NCBI GenBank assembly: GCA_030587365.1 | Contig: JAUQZE010000011.1 | Span: 36,885 to 100,884, forward strand | Origin: Candidatus Freyarchaeota archaeon | Lineage (GTDB): Archaea > Asgardarchaeota > Jordiarchaeia > Jordiarchaeales > Jordiarchaeaceae | Direction of reading: 5' to 3' | Length of the DNA: 64,000 nucleotides | In this document: positions 46,509 through 56,576 of the stretch, piece after piece | How the letters are laid out: each line of letters opens with the position of its first letter | Position numbering within the stretch: position 1 is the first letter of the stretch | Program-made: the position numbers and the translations under genes | Notes under the pieces: generated by a model | Seen by the model: the letters and a program-made list of their open reading frames with translations, nothing else | Told to the model about the DNA's origin: nothing | Databases searched by the model: none

Positions 46509-47093
46509 TTAAATAAATTTCGAAGAATCTGTACTTTTAACCCACTCCGCGAATTTCCTTAAGGCTCTTGTTCTGTGCGAGATGGCCGTTTTTTCGGATA
46601 TATCCATTTCTCCAAAGGTTCTCCCATCTCCTTCTTCGGGAATAAATATTGGGTCGAATCCGAATCCGTGTGTTCCCCGAATCTCTCTGCTTATTTCTCC
46701 CTTAACTTCGCCTTTGAATGTTAATGTATTTTTACCGTTACAAAATGCTATTACTGCCTTAAAATAAGCGGATCTATCCTCTATTTGGGACATTAATTTC
46801 AATATTCCTTCGTTTGAGACTGTCTTTGAAACATATGAGGAGTAGGGTCCCGGAAACCCCTTTAATTCCTTTATGAAAAGGCCAGCATCCTCCACGAATA
46901 AGGGTTTCTCCTGATCTTCCCATGCTTTCTGGGCACTGAAAACCGCTATCTCCTCCAAGTCGTCTGATTGGATTTCAAGAAGCTTCATTGGTAAGTGTAA
47001 AAGAGGTATATTCTCCTCCTTAAAGATTCTTTCCGCCTCTTCAACCTTCCCAATGTTACCAGTTGCAAAAAATACAGTTACTCTTTTATTCAC
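46509..47093 (-). CDS. rdgB: XTP/dITP diphosphatase (Ham1/RdgB family)
   Basis: 194 residues. VFFATGNIGKVEEAERIF at the N terminus, VEDAGLFIKELKGFPGPYSSYV, GTHGFGFDPIFIPEEGDGRTFGEM and SHRTRALRKF are the complete RdgB/Ham1 signature. The enzyme hydrolyses inosine and xanthosine triphosphates to protect DNA and RNA. It lies next to bud32 in an operon-like run. Confidence 0.93.
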   Translation of the reverse strand: MNKRVTVFFATGNIGKVEEAERIFKEENIPLLHLPMKLLEIQSDDLEEIAVFSAQKAWEDQEKPLFVEDAGLFIKELKGFPGPYSSYVSKTVSNEGILKLMSQIEDRSAYFKAVIAFCNGKNTLTFKGEVKGEISREIRGTHGFGFDPIFIPEEGDGRTFGEMDISEKTAISHRTRALRKFAEWVKSTDSSKFI

Positions 47094-47114
47094 TTAATCA
47101 CTCCCATAATTTTT

Positions 47115-47738
47115 CTATCTTTCTTTGTGGTATCTTCCCCTTTTTTCAATTTCATTCATTCTTTCTATAACATCCTCTGATTTATCCATTGTTTTTTCAT
47201 ATCCTTCAAGAACTGCTTTGAAGCCAAATTCTGCGTAAGCATAATGGGTGCTTTGAAGAGCTCTGTTCATAAGGTGGAGGTCAACACCCTTATCCTCGAT
47301 TTCAGTGGAGTAATCCCCTAGTCCAAAATCAATGAGGTATATATTAGAATCTTGGAGAATCATATTCGAAGTAGTGAGATCTCCGTGTATGATTCCGGCG
47401 TTGTGCAGACGCCCAATTAAGATTCCAATATGGGTAAAAATATTCTTTTTTTCCTGCTCACTCATACTTTGAATAACAGTCTTAACTGGAGGTCCTTGGA
47501 TAAAATCCATTATAATCGTGTTTTCAGCAAGGTCAATAGAGTAAATCATGGGCGTGGGTACACCTGCTTTTCTAGCATCCGAAAGTAAGCGAGCCTCTTT
47601 AATGGTGCGATCCTTTCTCAGTTTTTCGTCGAGTTCCGGCACCCTGTATGATTTAGACACTCTCCTCTTTATAATTACTTTTTTCCCATACCATTCCTCT
47701 ACATACAAATATGCTTCAGCGCCCTTTTTATAAAGCAT
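47115..47738 (-). CDS. bud32: KEOPS kinase Bud32
   Basis: 207 residues of the small atypical kinase Bud32. The Lys in VIIKRRVSKSYR precedes the Asp-containing loop IHGDLTTSNMIL and the DFG-like IDFGLGD, followed by a short C-terminal region. It acts as an ATPase in KEOPS during t6A synthesis. Its start lies five bases after the Kae1 stop, so the two are cotranscribed; in many archaea they are fused. Confidence 0.93.
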   Translation of the reverse strand: MLYKKGAEAYLYVEEWYGKKVIIKRRVSKSYRVPELDEKLRKDRTIKEARLLSDARKAGVPTPMIYSIDLAENTIIMDFIQGPPVKTVIQSMSEQEKKNIFTHIGILIGRLHNAGIIHGDLTTSNMILQDSNIYLIDFGLGDYSTEIEDKGVDLHLMNRALQSTHYAYAEFGFKAVLEGYEKTMDKSEDVIERMNEIEKRGRYHKER

Positions 47739-47743
47739 TTATT

Positions 47744-48791
<1,048 letters not shown>

Positions 48792-48973
48792 ACTCTATCC
48801 CCAACCGAAAAATTCGAATTGACTGATTTTTACAAAAACCAGCCAAACAGCCCGACTAACTAAATACCTTAAAGCATTATCTCTATTTTACTCTTTTAGT
48901 AAGTTGCCCATAATAAAATATTAAAACTTTCAATTTCTATGAAAGTCTGGAGAGCTATTACTGGTGGCCTTAT

Positions 48974-49150
48974 TTACGAACCCTCTTTTTCGTCTTCTTT
49001 GGGTTCCTTCTTTTTGAATTCCGTATAGCCGCACTTTCCACAAGACAGTCGGTCGTAATGCACAGCCATAAAATAACCTGCACCACATCTTGGGCATTGA
49101 ACCTTTAGCCTTTCTATTTTGTTTCCTGCTATCTTATAGTATTTACTCAA
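48974..49150 (-). CDS. rps27ae: 30S ribosomal protein eS31 (S27ae)
   Basis: 58 residues from TTG 49150, seven bases after [47 protein letters not shown] shows the S27ae zinc finger (CPRCG...CGKCG) at the usual spacing, followed by a charged tail. It follows the eS24 gene by about 20 bases. Confidence 0.93.
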   Translation of the reverse strand: MSKYYKIAGNKIERLKVQCPRCGAGYFMAVHYDRLSCGKCGYTEFKKKEPKEDEKEGS

Positions 49151-49169
49151 TCAGAATACCTCCGATTTG

Positions 49170-49541
49170 TTATTTTTTTTGTGGTTTTTCTTTGGGTTCT
49201 GCTTTCTTCTCTTTTTGTGGTTTTTCTTTGGGTTCTGCTTTCTTCTCTTTCTCAGCAGCTGGTTCTCCTAAGTTTCTCTTTACTATGAATTTTGGTTCTA
49301 CCAGATGTGCTCTTTCCGAGGATTTGTATACGTTTGCGGTGCCTTTTGATTTGGCTGCGCCGTACTCGGTTTCGATTTTTTTAATGAACAGTTTTTGTGT
49401 ATCAACGTTTAGGAGGGCTGCTAACTTGTTTTTGATTTCTATTCTTGAGGGTGTTCCTTTTGAATCGTGGCTAACTGTAAATGTTATTTCTTCTCGTTCC
49501 AGTAACTGATTTTCCTTTTTTGAGTTTATACTTATTTCCAT
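49170..49541 (-). CDS. rps24e: 30S ribosomal protein eS24 with repeated tail
   Basis: 123 residues. EISINSKKENQLLEREEITFTVSH, SRIEIKNKLAALLNVDTQKLFIKKIETEYGAAKSKGTANVY and PKFIVKRN match archaeal S24e. The C terminus carries a lysine/glutamate/proline-rich tail with two copies of EKKAEPKEKPQK, caused by an approximately 36-base tandem repeat in the DNA. The tail is longer than usual. The stop of the dephospho-CoA kinase gene upstream overlaps its start. Confidence 0.93.
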   Translation of the reverse strand: MEISINSKKENQLLEREEITFTVSHDSKGTPSRIEIKNKLAALLNVDTQKLFIKKIETEYGAAKSKGTANVYKSSERAHLVEPKFIVKRNLGEPAAEKEKKAEPKEKPQKEKKAEPKEKPQKK

Positions 49542-50068
49542 TAGATGGCCTCCATCTGATTTAGAATTTCTTTTACTTCTTTTCTTTTATTATCGTTCAC
49601 TTCGACTATAACCAGTCCTTGTTTGGGCTGGCCGTAAATTATAAAGGATTTATCGGGGGCGAGGAGAATCGCGGGCATGGTGAGCAAATCTTCTTCGCCT
49701 TCTATGAAAAGTTCTATTGTAACATCCGAATCGTAGGCTTTTTTTAATGTACCCCATATGCCTGCGCTTATCATGGCTGCTGGGTTTTGTACCTTCATCT
49801 GGATACTGTTTGGGACATTCACATTTTCGTTTATGCTTCTCAAAGTTTTCCCATCAATTATACATATATCGGGAATCAACCCTATCTCAATTAGGTTTTT
49901 GGTTACTACGTCTCCCACCGCTACTAGCTTAGGGGGCATTTTTTTCAGTATCATCTCTTTAGCTCTAAGTGTTGTTTCGGGGTGTTTGCCTCTTAAGAGG
50001 GTGCCGAATGGCTGTTTAAGTCTTTCTCTGAGCCTGACGGGAAGGACTAGATCTCGCACCGTTTCCAA
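49541..50068 (-). CDS. GTP-dependent dephospho-CoA kinase (DUF359 family)
   Basis: 175 residues. LPVRLRERLKQPFGTLLRG at the N terminus, LVAVGDVVTKNLIEIGLIPDICIIDGKTLR and VQNPAAMISAGIWGTLKKA, then IELFIEGEEDLLTMPAILLAP match archaeal DUF359 proteins, which catalyse the last step of coenzyme A synthesis with GTP. Located between eS24 and Spt4 in the usual archaeal order. Confidence 0.9.
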   Translation of the reverse strand: METVRDLVLPVRLRERLKQPFGTLLRGKHPETTLRAKEMILKKMPPKLVAVGDVVTKNLIEIGLIPDICIIDGKTLRSINENVNVPNSIQMKVQNPAAMISAGIWGTLKKAYDSDVTIELFIEGEEDLLTMPAILLAPDKSFIIYGQPKQGLVIVEVNDNKRKEVKEILNQMEAI

Positions 50069-50078
50069 TGGTTAAACC

Positions 50079-50264
50079 TCACCGGACTTTTAGTGCATAT
50101 TTTCCTTTGTTTTTTATTTTGAGCTTTTCCGCTATCTGGGAGTTTTCAGGATCGAAAATCATAACTACCCCGCTGTAATCGCTGGATAGTGCGGAGGTTT
50201 TACAATAGGGACATGTCTGTTCCGTAACTATGAGATGGCAATTTTTGCAGGCTTTTTCTTTCAT
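50079..50264 (-). CDS. spt4: Transcription elongation factor Spt4 (RpoE'')
   Basis: 61 residues. Its zinc finger is CKNCHLIV...CPYCKT, followed by SSDYSGVVMIFDPENSQIAEKLKI, the Spt4 signature. It forms a heterodimer with Spt5 on RNA polymerase. It starts two bases after the Rpo7 stop. Confidence 0.92.
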   Translation of the reverse strand: MKEKACKNCHLIVTEQTCPYCKTSALSSDYSGVVMIFDPENSQIAEKLKIKNKGKYALKVR

Positions 50265-50265
50265 T

Positions 50266-50928
50266 TTAAGACCCTTCAGCTATAGCTTGCTCTTTTGATT
50301 TTGATTTTTTCTCTTTTTTCGCCTTTTTCGCTACTGGCTTCGGTTCCTTGGCTTCTTTTCCCCCTTCTTTAACTTCTTCTTTTAGACCGTGGACTTCTTC
50401 TTCTATCCAATCTATCTTTCCTAGGAAAGGTTGACGCATTGTTAATCCTAATTTTCCGCTCCTTATTCCTCCTCCTATGGAAACCGCAACAATTCTGGCT
50501 CTCACTTTATCATTTTCTTGCACTACACGGCCGGTTTCCTTTCCTATTAGGGCGGATCTTTTGGAATCGTAGGATATGAAGTCATCCGTGATTTGGCTTA
50601 CGTGGCATAATCCGTCAAGAGGACCTAATCGAATAAATGCTCCAAAATCTACTACCTCAACCACTTCTCCCTCAACTATTTCATGTTGTATGGGTTTAAA
50701 GATGAGTACACTAAAAAGTACTTTGTGAAAAGCCGCCCCGTCTCCCGGGAGCAATTTGCCCACTTTCACGTCCTCCACTTCTACTACGCATATGACAACA
50801 CCAAGATCGGGGTCAATGATTCCCTCGTATTCTTTCATGAGAATTTCCAGAGCCACCTTCTTTATTGGTTCACCGAATCTTTGTGGCGGTATGCGTACAG
50901 TGTCATCAAGTGTGATTAATTCATACAT
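50266..50928 (-). CDS. rpoE1: RNA polymerase subunit Rpo7 (RpoE')
   Basis: About 220 residues from ATG 50928, eight bases after GGTGA. The N-terminal RNP-like domain (LDDTVRIPPQRFGEPIKKVALEILMKEYEGIIDPDLGVVICVVEV) and the S1 domain (IVEGEVVEVVDFGAFIRLGPLDGLCHVSQI) are those of Rpo7, which forms the RNA polymerase stalk with Rpo4. The C-terminal tail is Lys/Glu rich, longer than usual. The gene's 5' end faces the IS605-type element inserted beside it. Confidence 0.93.
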   Translation of the reverse strand: MYELITLDDTVRIPPQRFGEPIKKVALEILMKEYEGIIDPDLGVVICVVEVEDVKVGKLLPGDGAAFHKVLFSVLIFKPIQHEIVEGEVVEVVDFGAFIRLGPLDGLCHVSQITDDFISYDSKRSALIGKETGRVVQENDKVRARIVAVSIGGGIRSGKLGLTMRQPFLGKIDWIEEEVHGLKEEVKEGGKEAKEPKPVAKKAKKEKKSKSKEQAIAEGS

Positions 50929-51189
50929 CTTTCTGCTCACCTAATAATAATGAAAATTTTTATGACCATTATAAACAGGAAGACCTTCCTGCGAGGTCTT
51001 CTACACTAAATTTTGGGTTATTTTTTTACAAGCCTTAAAACATTTTTAAGGGTAACGCTATTTAACGCCAAAGTAATTTAAACTTTGCTAATTATCGGTA
51101 ATTTCCTCTTCCACGCTTTCCTCCATTACTTTTAAAATCTCAAAATCCCGCAATAAACTTTTTTTAAGGCTTACAATTAATTGGATTAA
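50929..51189. other. Intergenic region with the left end of the IS element
   Basis: AT-rich, with no gene. Contains the 8-bp-stem hairpin of the IS605-type left end at 50979-51001 and an A/T-rich spacer before the TnpB remnant. Confidence 0.5.
50979..51001 (+). repeat. Left-end hairpin of IS605-type element
   Basis: Eight perfect base pairs, GAAGACCT with AGGTCTTC, and a seven-base loop. The position just upstream of tnpB matches the left-end structure recognised by Y1 transposases. Confidence 0.65.
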
Positions 51190-52456
51190 GGGGGTAGAGA
51201 AAGCTCAATTCCTTTAAGAGTTGAACTGAATTATGTCCCTTTAGAATGGTACTATAAGCATAAAGATTGCGTAATTGTATCAACGTTTAAAGCATTGAGC
51301 GTGGAGCTTAAAAAGCCTTCTGAAAAATATAAATCTGACTGGCACTCGATCTACGGTGTCGAGGAACGAGAAGGAATGATTCTAGTCCACAGAGTCAGAC
51401 ACAGCAGGAATTTCTCAGAAGAGCGGAGAAAGGCTAGGCAAGTAGCCGACTTCGCAGTTAAGAATCACATATTTTCCTCAAAGGATGTGAAACACATCGG
51501 CTTGAAGTCCATAATAGCCAACCAGATACTGAGAAAGTACGGCAGAAACAAGAACATAAAGAAAGTTAAAAGCGTTAAACTAGTAATCCCTCGCCAGGAC
51601 ATCAGAGTGGATAAGCAGCGCAGAACTATAAGTGTCCCCTGTCTTAGACTCTCTTTGGAGTACGCGTTTCCCAATAACTTTGAGAAAATCAACCAGATAG
51701 AGATCGACCAAGAGTACGCCTACATAGCAGTAACGGTGGAAGAAAAGGAAACGAAACAAACAGACAAATACATGGATGTTGACCTTAACACCACAGGCCA
51801 CGCTGCGGTGGTGGCTAACCCCAAGACCGGCGGAGTGTGGAAGCTGGGCAAAAAAGCGGAACATATTCACAAGAAGTACAGAAACATAAGAAGGAATCTT
51901 CAAAAAAAGGGCAGGTACAAAAAGGTCAAACGAATCAGGAACAGAGAAAACAGAATATTGAGAGACCTGAACCACAAGATGAGTAAGAAGATAATTGAAA
52001 TAGCCGAAAAGGATAACTGTGGTATCAAGCTTGAGAAGCTGGAGGGGATAAGAAACAATAACCGTCACTCGAAGTCGTTCAGGTGCTCCTTGAACAGTTG
52101 GTCTTTCCACCAGCTGCAAAAAATGGAAGTACAAAGCCAAGCTGCAAGGAATACAAGTAGTCTATATCGAACCGGAGTACACCTCAAAAACGTGTAGCAG
52201 GTGCGGTCATGTAGGCTATCGTAACGACAAAAAATTCATGTACCCGTATTGTGGGCATGTTGACCATGCAGACGTTAATGCAGCATTCAACATAGCATTG
52301 CGTCAAACGGGTATAGGTCAATTCAGCACAGACAGAGATGTGCTGAAAGGGAGCACTGACACCCCTAAAGAGGCAACTGTTAGAATGCAACAGACCTTAA
52401 AACCCCTAACCCTTGGGTTGGGAGCATGTCAGACGTCTCCGTCTATTTGTAAATGA
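51190..52456 (+). pseudogene. tnpB: tnpB remnant (RNA-guided nuclease family), frameshifted
   Basis: The RuvC-like residues are partly kept: MDVDLNTTGHAAVVA (first Asp), IKLEKLEGIR (Glu) and, in a different frame, [12 protein letters not shown] (last Asp). A frameshift around 52125-52135 separates WSFHQLQKM from [25 protein letters not shown]. The second zinc knuckle has Tyr-Pro-Tyr-Cys where CxxC is expected, so one ligand is missing. The coding similarity reaches back to about 51205 (IPLRVELNYVPLEWYYK) without an ATG, so the start is also lost. Not expected to be functional. Confidence 0.8.
52405..52422 (+). repeat. Right-end hairpin of IS605-type element
   Basis: CCTAACCC and GGGTTGGG, eight pairs with one wobble, around a two-base turn, near the tail of tnpB. 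This matches the right-end hairpin of the element. Confidence 0.55.
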
Positions 52457-52830
52457 GATTTTTGCCGCACGTATATTGTTGGTATCCCTTCAGATTTAAG
52501 TTTTCTTCGTAGATTTTGGTCATTGGTTGCAACAATGTAGCCTTCCTTTTTTGACAATTTAACTATTAACTCATCCATGTTTCCATTTTCGGGTGCTAAA
52601 TCTACAACCGTATACCTTTGGGCTAGTTCTAGGGCAAGCTTTGCGGCTTTTCTTACTTTTAGACTCGGATTCTCCGATAATCCCTTAAGCTCCTCGATTG
52701 TTCCCTTAAGAATTATTATCTCATATTTTTGGTTAATTATCCTGTCCAACTCAGAAATTACGTCTATTCCCAGATTGGATGGAGCCATGAGAAAATTCGT
52801 GTCTAAAACTATTTTCAAAACCGGGTTCAA
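52429..52830 (-). CDS. PIN-domain protein (Fcf1-like)
   Basis: About 133 residues. The TTG at 52830 overlaps the TGA of the aIF2-gamma gene (TTGA), so translational coupling is likely; the longer ATG frame from 52860 is less probable. [55 protein letters not shown] provide the four acidic residues of a PIN-type nuclease. Archaeal Fcf1-like proteins of this kind always lie next to aIF2-gamma and are thought to act in rRNA processing. The IS element lies just downstream. Confidence 0.85.
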   Translation of the reverse strand: MNPVLKIVLDTNFLMAPSNLGIDVISELDRIINQKYEIIILKGTIEELKGLSENPSLKVRKAAKLALELAQRYTVVDLAPENGNMDELIVKLSKKEGYIVATNDQNLRRKLKSEGIPTIYVRQKSHLQIDGDV

Positions 52831-54077
52831 GTTATTAGTCCCCATCCAATCAGTCTCCAACGCCCTGCGATCCTTCTGCTTATGGCAACTCTTTGCCCTT
52901 TCTCCGCAACCACCGGTCTTCTCAAAGAGATTTCTACAATCCCCTTGCTAGAAGCAGTTGAGGTTCCTATAGTTGCAGTCGGCCCGATACTCAACATCAA
53001 GGGCTCCTTTGTGGAGATAGGTTCCACCTTTGACAAATCTATACTACCAACAACCCTCTCTAAAAGATTAACTTCAATACTAAAGTTATTTATTAATGGT
53101 GGAAGAGTACCGGGCTGACCAGCAACACTACCCACCATTCCATCAGCCTTTGTTAGGGATGGATCAAGCTTAGTTCCCAAGCCTATCAAACCGCCAGGTT
53201 TTGCTTCTTCTAACACAACACCTTCACCCGCTTGAATGCTAGTGACCTCCGAATATAACGGCTCATAACTAACCTTACCTCCCGCATCAACTCTCAACCC
53301 CGGCCTAATCTCTATCTCATCCCCAACACTAACCTTACCCTGAATTATTGAACCTCCAACAACCCCACCCATAAGATCCTCTGGAGGAGTACCCGGCCTG
53401 TTAACCTCGAATGATCTAGCTACATACATACGCATAGGCTTTGTGAAATCTCTCTCCGGAGTCGGAATAATTCTCTCCATCGCTTCAATCAAAACATCAA
53501 GATTAGCCTCAAAAACGGCAGAGGTTGGAATTATAGGAGCTTTTTCCGCACTAGTTCCTTTTACAAAATCCAATATCTCTTGATAATTCTTCAAGGTCTT
53601 TTCCTTTGAAACCAATTCGATCTTATTCTGAACAATTATAAGATTCTTAACCCCAACAATCTGTAGAGCAGCAAGATGCTCTCTAGTTTGAGGCTGAGGA
53701 CAAGGCTCGTTAGCAGCTATGACCAAAATCGCTCCGTCAACCAGTGCGGCTCCACTTAGCATCGTAGCCATAAGCGCCTCATGTCCGGGAGAGTCAGCAA
53801 AAGATACACGGCGAACAAAAACCAAATCCGATTCACAATGTGGACACTTGTAATTATGCTTCTTAGCCATCGCCGCGGTCAGGTAACATTGAGGCGGTGG
53901 ACAGTTTGGACATTTCAAAATAATTGCATCCGCGTAACCAAGTTTTATGGAGATACCTCTTCTCTTCTCTTCACTATGGCGGTCTGTCCACTCACCCGAC
54001 AAAGCCTGAACCAAGGTGGTTTTTCCGTGGTCCACATGGCCTGTGGTTCCAATGTTCACAGATGACTGTGTTTGCAT
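52827..54077 (-). CDS. eif2g: Translation initiation factor aIF2 subunit gamma
   Basis: 416 residues, full length. GTTGHVDHGKTTLVQAL is the P-loop, followed by a zinc knuckle (CPNCPPPQC...CPHC), FADSPGHEALMATMLSGAALVDGAILVIAANEPCPQPQTREHLA and NKIEL. It delivers initiator tRNA to the 30S subunit. The PIN gene overlaps its stop codon. Confidence 0.96.
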   Translation of the reverse strand: MQTQSSVNIGTTGHVDHGKTTLVQALSGEWTDRHSEEKRRGISIKLGYADAIILKCPNCPPPQCYLTAAMAKKHNYKCPHCESDLVFVRRVSFADSPGHEALMATMLSGAALVDGAILVIAANEPCPQPQTREHLAALQIVGVKNLIIVQNKIELVSKEKTLKNYQEILDFVKGTSAEKAPIIPTSAVFEANLDVLIEAMERIIPTPERDFTKPMRMYVARSFEVNRPGTPPEDLMGGVVGGSIIQGKVSVGDEIEIRPGLRVDAGGKVSYEPLYSEVTSIQAGEGVVLEEAKPGGLIGLGTKLDPSLTKADGMVGSVAGQPGTLPPLINNFSIEVNLLERVVGSIDLSKVEPISTKEPLMLSIGPTATIGTSTASSKGIVEISLRRPVVAEKGQRVAISRRIAGRWRLIGWGLIT

Positions 54078-54190
54078 AGCTTCATTGAATGCTTTAGTTT
54101 CTGACAGTTATCTAGCCTCCTCTTATCTAACTCTTCACTTTTCATTTCTATAGATAAAAAATCTTTTAAAGTTTATCTAAAAATTTATGC

Positions 54191-55540
54191 TTAAAGTTTG
54201 ATATTAATAATGCTTCCAGTTCCTCTGTGGGTTATGATTTGTTCATCTGACATTACGCAGGAACCCTTAATGAAGGTCATTTTGGCTTTTCCGGTGACTT
54301 TCCAGCCGTTAAAGGGAGTGAATTTTGATTTGCTGTAAAATTTTTCGGGGTCTATTTTCCATTTTTCTTTGAGGTCAACTAAAACCATGTCTGCATCACA
54401 TCCTTTCAAGAGCATGCCCTTATTTTTAAGTTTAAATATTTTGGCTGGTGAGCTGGATGTTAACTCAACCAGTTTCTCCAATCTTAAATCTCCATGGGCG
54501 ACCTTCATGAGCATTAGGGGGAGTAGCGTTTCTAATCCTGGAAATCCAGACGGGGCTTCTGGGAAGGGCTTCTCCTTTTCCGAGAGACTGTGAGGTGCGT
54601 GGTCGCTTGCGAGTGTGTTTATTATTCCCTCCAGTAAAGCAGCCCAGAGTGCGGTGTTATCGTTTCGTGTTCTTAGGGGTGGGAGTACTTTGGCGAATGT
54701 GCTTTGTTTTTTAATTTCTTCCTTCGTCAAAAGGAGATGGTGTGGTGTGGTTTCGCATGTTAATTTAGTCCCTCTATTCTGTTCCTCTTTTATGGCGGTT
54801 AATGATTCCACGGAGGAAACATGGCAGATGTGTATATGGCATCCTGTTTTGGTTCCCCATTCCGTGAACTTGACTATCGCCTTTTTCTCAGTTGTTGCTG
54901 GGTGTGAGCCTAAAAAAACCTCTATGTCCGACAACTTCTGCTGTTTTAATTCGGATTGCAACTTATTTATGGTTTCTAAATCATCAGGATGTATGGAAAC
55001 TGGTAGATTATTCTTTTCTGCTGCTTTAAGGTATGAAAGGGCTTGTTCTTCGTTATTCCAATCGATTTCTTCCAATGGGTCGTGAGGATATATTTTAAAT
55101 CCAACTATTCCCTCCTTTGCCATCTTTTCAACCTCGTTTAGCCTTGATGGGAATCCCGCGTAAAATGCCAAGTTTATGACAATTTTTTTCCTAGCTTCCT
55201 GCTTCTTTTCTCTCAGGGCTTTCAGGGAGGATGTTCTGGGAACGGTGTTGGGCATATCAATAACAGTGGTTATTCCCCCCGCAGCAGCAGCGCAGGTTCC
55301 GGAATAGAAGTCTTCCTTATAGGAAAGTTCCATGTCCCTCAAATGGACATGTGAGTCAATGAGGCCTGGCAATAGTAGAAAACCTTTAGCGTCTACGGTT
55401 TCATCTGCTCTGGGTAATTCTGGCTCTTTGGAAAGCTTTACAATCTTTCCTTTCTCTACCGCAAGTCCCCCCGTAACTATTCCTCGGAAAGTAAATATTT
55501 TAGCGTTTTTTAGAACCAGATCTACAGTAGAGGATATCAT
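54191..55540 (-). CDS. pyrC: Dihydroorotase
   Basis: 449 residues. The metal-binding GLIDSHVHLRDMEL, GFKIYP (with the Lys), SIHPDD, HICHVSS and the Asp of NTLASDHAPHS are the amidohydrolase residues of dihydroorotase, which closes the pyrimidine ring. The rest matches archaeal/bacterial class I enzymes (FPEAPSGFPGLETLLPLM). An allantoinase-like role is less likely in this setting. Confidence 0.88.
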   Translation of the reverse strand: MISSTVDLVLKNAKIFTFRGIVTGGLAVEKGKIVKLSKEPELPRADETVDAKGFLLLPGLIDSHVHLRDMELSYKEDFYSGTCAAAAGGITTVIDMPNTVPRTSSLKALREKKQEARKKIVINLAFYAGFPSRLNEVEKMAKEGIVGFKIYPHDPLEEIDWNNEEQALSYLKAAEKNNLPVSIHPDDLETINKLQSELKQQKLSDIEVFLGSHPATTEKKAIVKFTEWGTKTGCHIHICHVSSVESLTAIKEEQNRGTKLTCETTPHHLLLTKEEIKKQSTFAKVLPPLRTRNDNTALWAALLEGIINTLASDHAPHSLSEKEKPFPEAPSGFPGLETLLPLMLMKVAHGDLRLEKLVELTSSSPAKIFKLKNKGMLLKGCDADMVLVDLKEKWKIDPEKFYSKSKFTPFNGWKVTGKAKMTFIKGSCVMSDEQIITHRGTGSIINIKL

Positions 55541-55563
55541 ATTCTTGGCATCTGTTATTTATT

Positions 55564-56364
55564 TTATACAGTAAATTTGTTCGCTACGAGTCTAGTCAAA
55601 TCTGTTTTAGTTAAGATTCCATTTAAACGCTCTTCGTAGTTTATGACTGGTAAGCTTTTAACTCTTTCTTTACGCATCAAATCCGCTGCGTAGCTAACTT
55701 TCTTGTCAGGGTGAAGTTTTGGAGGAGCTTTTTGCATTATTTCATTTACATCTACGTGTCTTATTCTCTCTTCTTGGTGTTTTCCGGGTACATTATCACG
55801 GAACTGTGCCAGGTACAATGCTATTTGTCCTTCGGTTACCATTCCTACCAATTGGCCTCCTTCCACAACGGGTAAACTACTGATGTTTCTTTCAAGCATA
55901 ATTCTTCTAACATTCACAATCCTGTCGAAAGGTGTGGTCGTAATGGGAGACTTCGTCATTACCTGTCCGACGAAGATGTTATCTATGTGGAGGCAGAGGC
56001 GTGTCATAGTGGATTTGGTAATAACGCCTACCAATTCTCCATTTTCAATCACAGGTAGACTCGAAATATGTTTGTCTATCATCATTTTAGCTGCATCAAC
56101 AATGTCTGTTTGTGGAGCAACGGTTAAAGGATTATCGCTCATAACTCCCGAAACATGAACACCCGAAGCTGGAAGTGACTTCATCTTACTTGAACCCAAT
56201 CGGTCGACTATATCTTTTTCTGTAATTACTCCCACTAATTTTCCTTTATCAACGACCAAAAGGCGAGAAACACGTTTCTTCGTCATAAGCTCAATTGCGT
56301 AGGAAACAAAATCATCTTTATCAACAGTAAACAAGTCCTTTACCATAATGTCCTTAACCAGCAA
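55564..56364 (-). CDS. Four-CBS-domain protein
   Basis: 266 residues made of four CBS motifs in tandem (for example VDKGKLVGVITEKDIVDRLG, VIENGELVGVITKSTMTRL, VVEGGQLVGMVTEGQIALYL, VINYEERLNGILTKTDLTRLV). CBS pairs bind adenosine nucleotides or SAM and act as energy sensors. The effector partner is unknown. It begins upstream of the dihydroorotase gene in the same direction. Confidence 0.85.
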   Translation of the reverse strand: MLVKDIMVKDLFTVDKDDFVSYAIELMTKKRVSRLLVVDKGKLVGVITEKDIVDRLGSSKMKSLPASGVHVSGVMSDNPLTVAPQTDIVDAAKMMIDKHISSLPVIENGELVGVITKSTMTRLCLHIDNIFVGQVMTKSPITTTPFDRIVNVRRIMLERNISSLPVVEGGQLVGMVTEGQIALYLAQFRDNVPGKHQEERIRHVDVNEIMQKAPPKLHPDKKVSYAADLMRKERVKSLPVINYEERLNGILTKTDLTRLVANKFTV

Positions 56365-56576
56365 TTTGATTTCACCTCAGAAGAATAAACTGCTTTGCTT
56401 TCATCGTTGTTATTAACTAAACCAAAATCTTGGAACCCTTTTATTACAGCTATAAAACGCTTCCGTTTTTATGCTATACCCGGTTGGTCCCTTTTCCAGT
56501 GACTATTTTTCAGTCAGATGTGTAGTTTTTAATTTTAATATCATGTTATGCACTTTTACGTATACCTTTATGGTTT

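Larger units (their letters stand above)
50979..52456 (+). mobile_element. TnpB-only IS605/IS1341-type element, degraded
   Basis: Bounded by subterminal hairpins typical of IS200/IS605 elements: left GAAGACCT-loop-AGGTCTTC (50979-51001) and right CCTAACCC-TT-GGGTTGGG (52405-52422). Between them lies a single tnpB remnant and no tnpA transposase, so the element cannot move by itself. It lies between rpoE1 and the PIN gene. Confidence 0.75.

Noticed and set aside
49190-49260. Short direct repeats as a CRISPR-like array
   Set aside because: They are two adjacent copies of a 36-base coding repeat without spacers, inside the eS24 gene.
52100-52150. Another BHB intron at the TnpB frame break
   Set aside because: The break is explained by a one- or two-base indel, the gene also lacks a start and a zinc ligand, and no insertion with BHB geometry is present.
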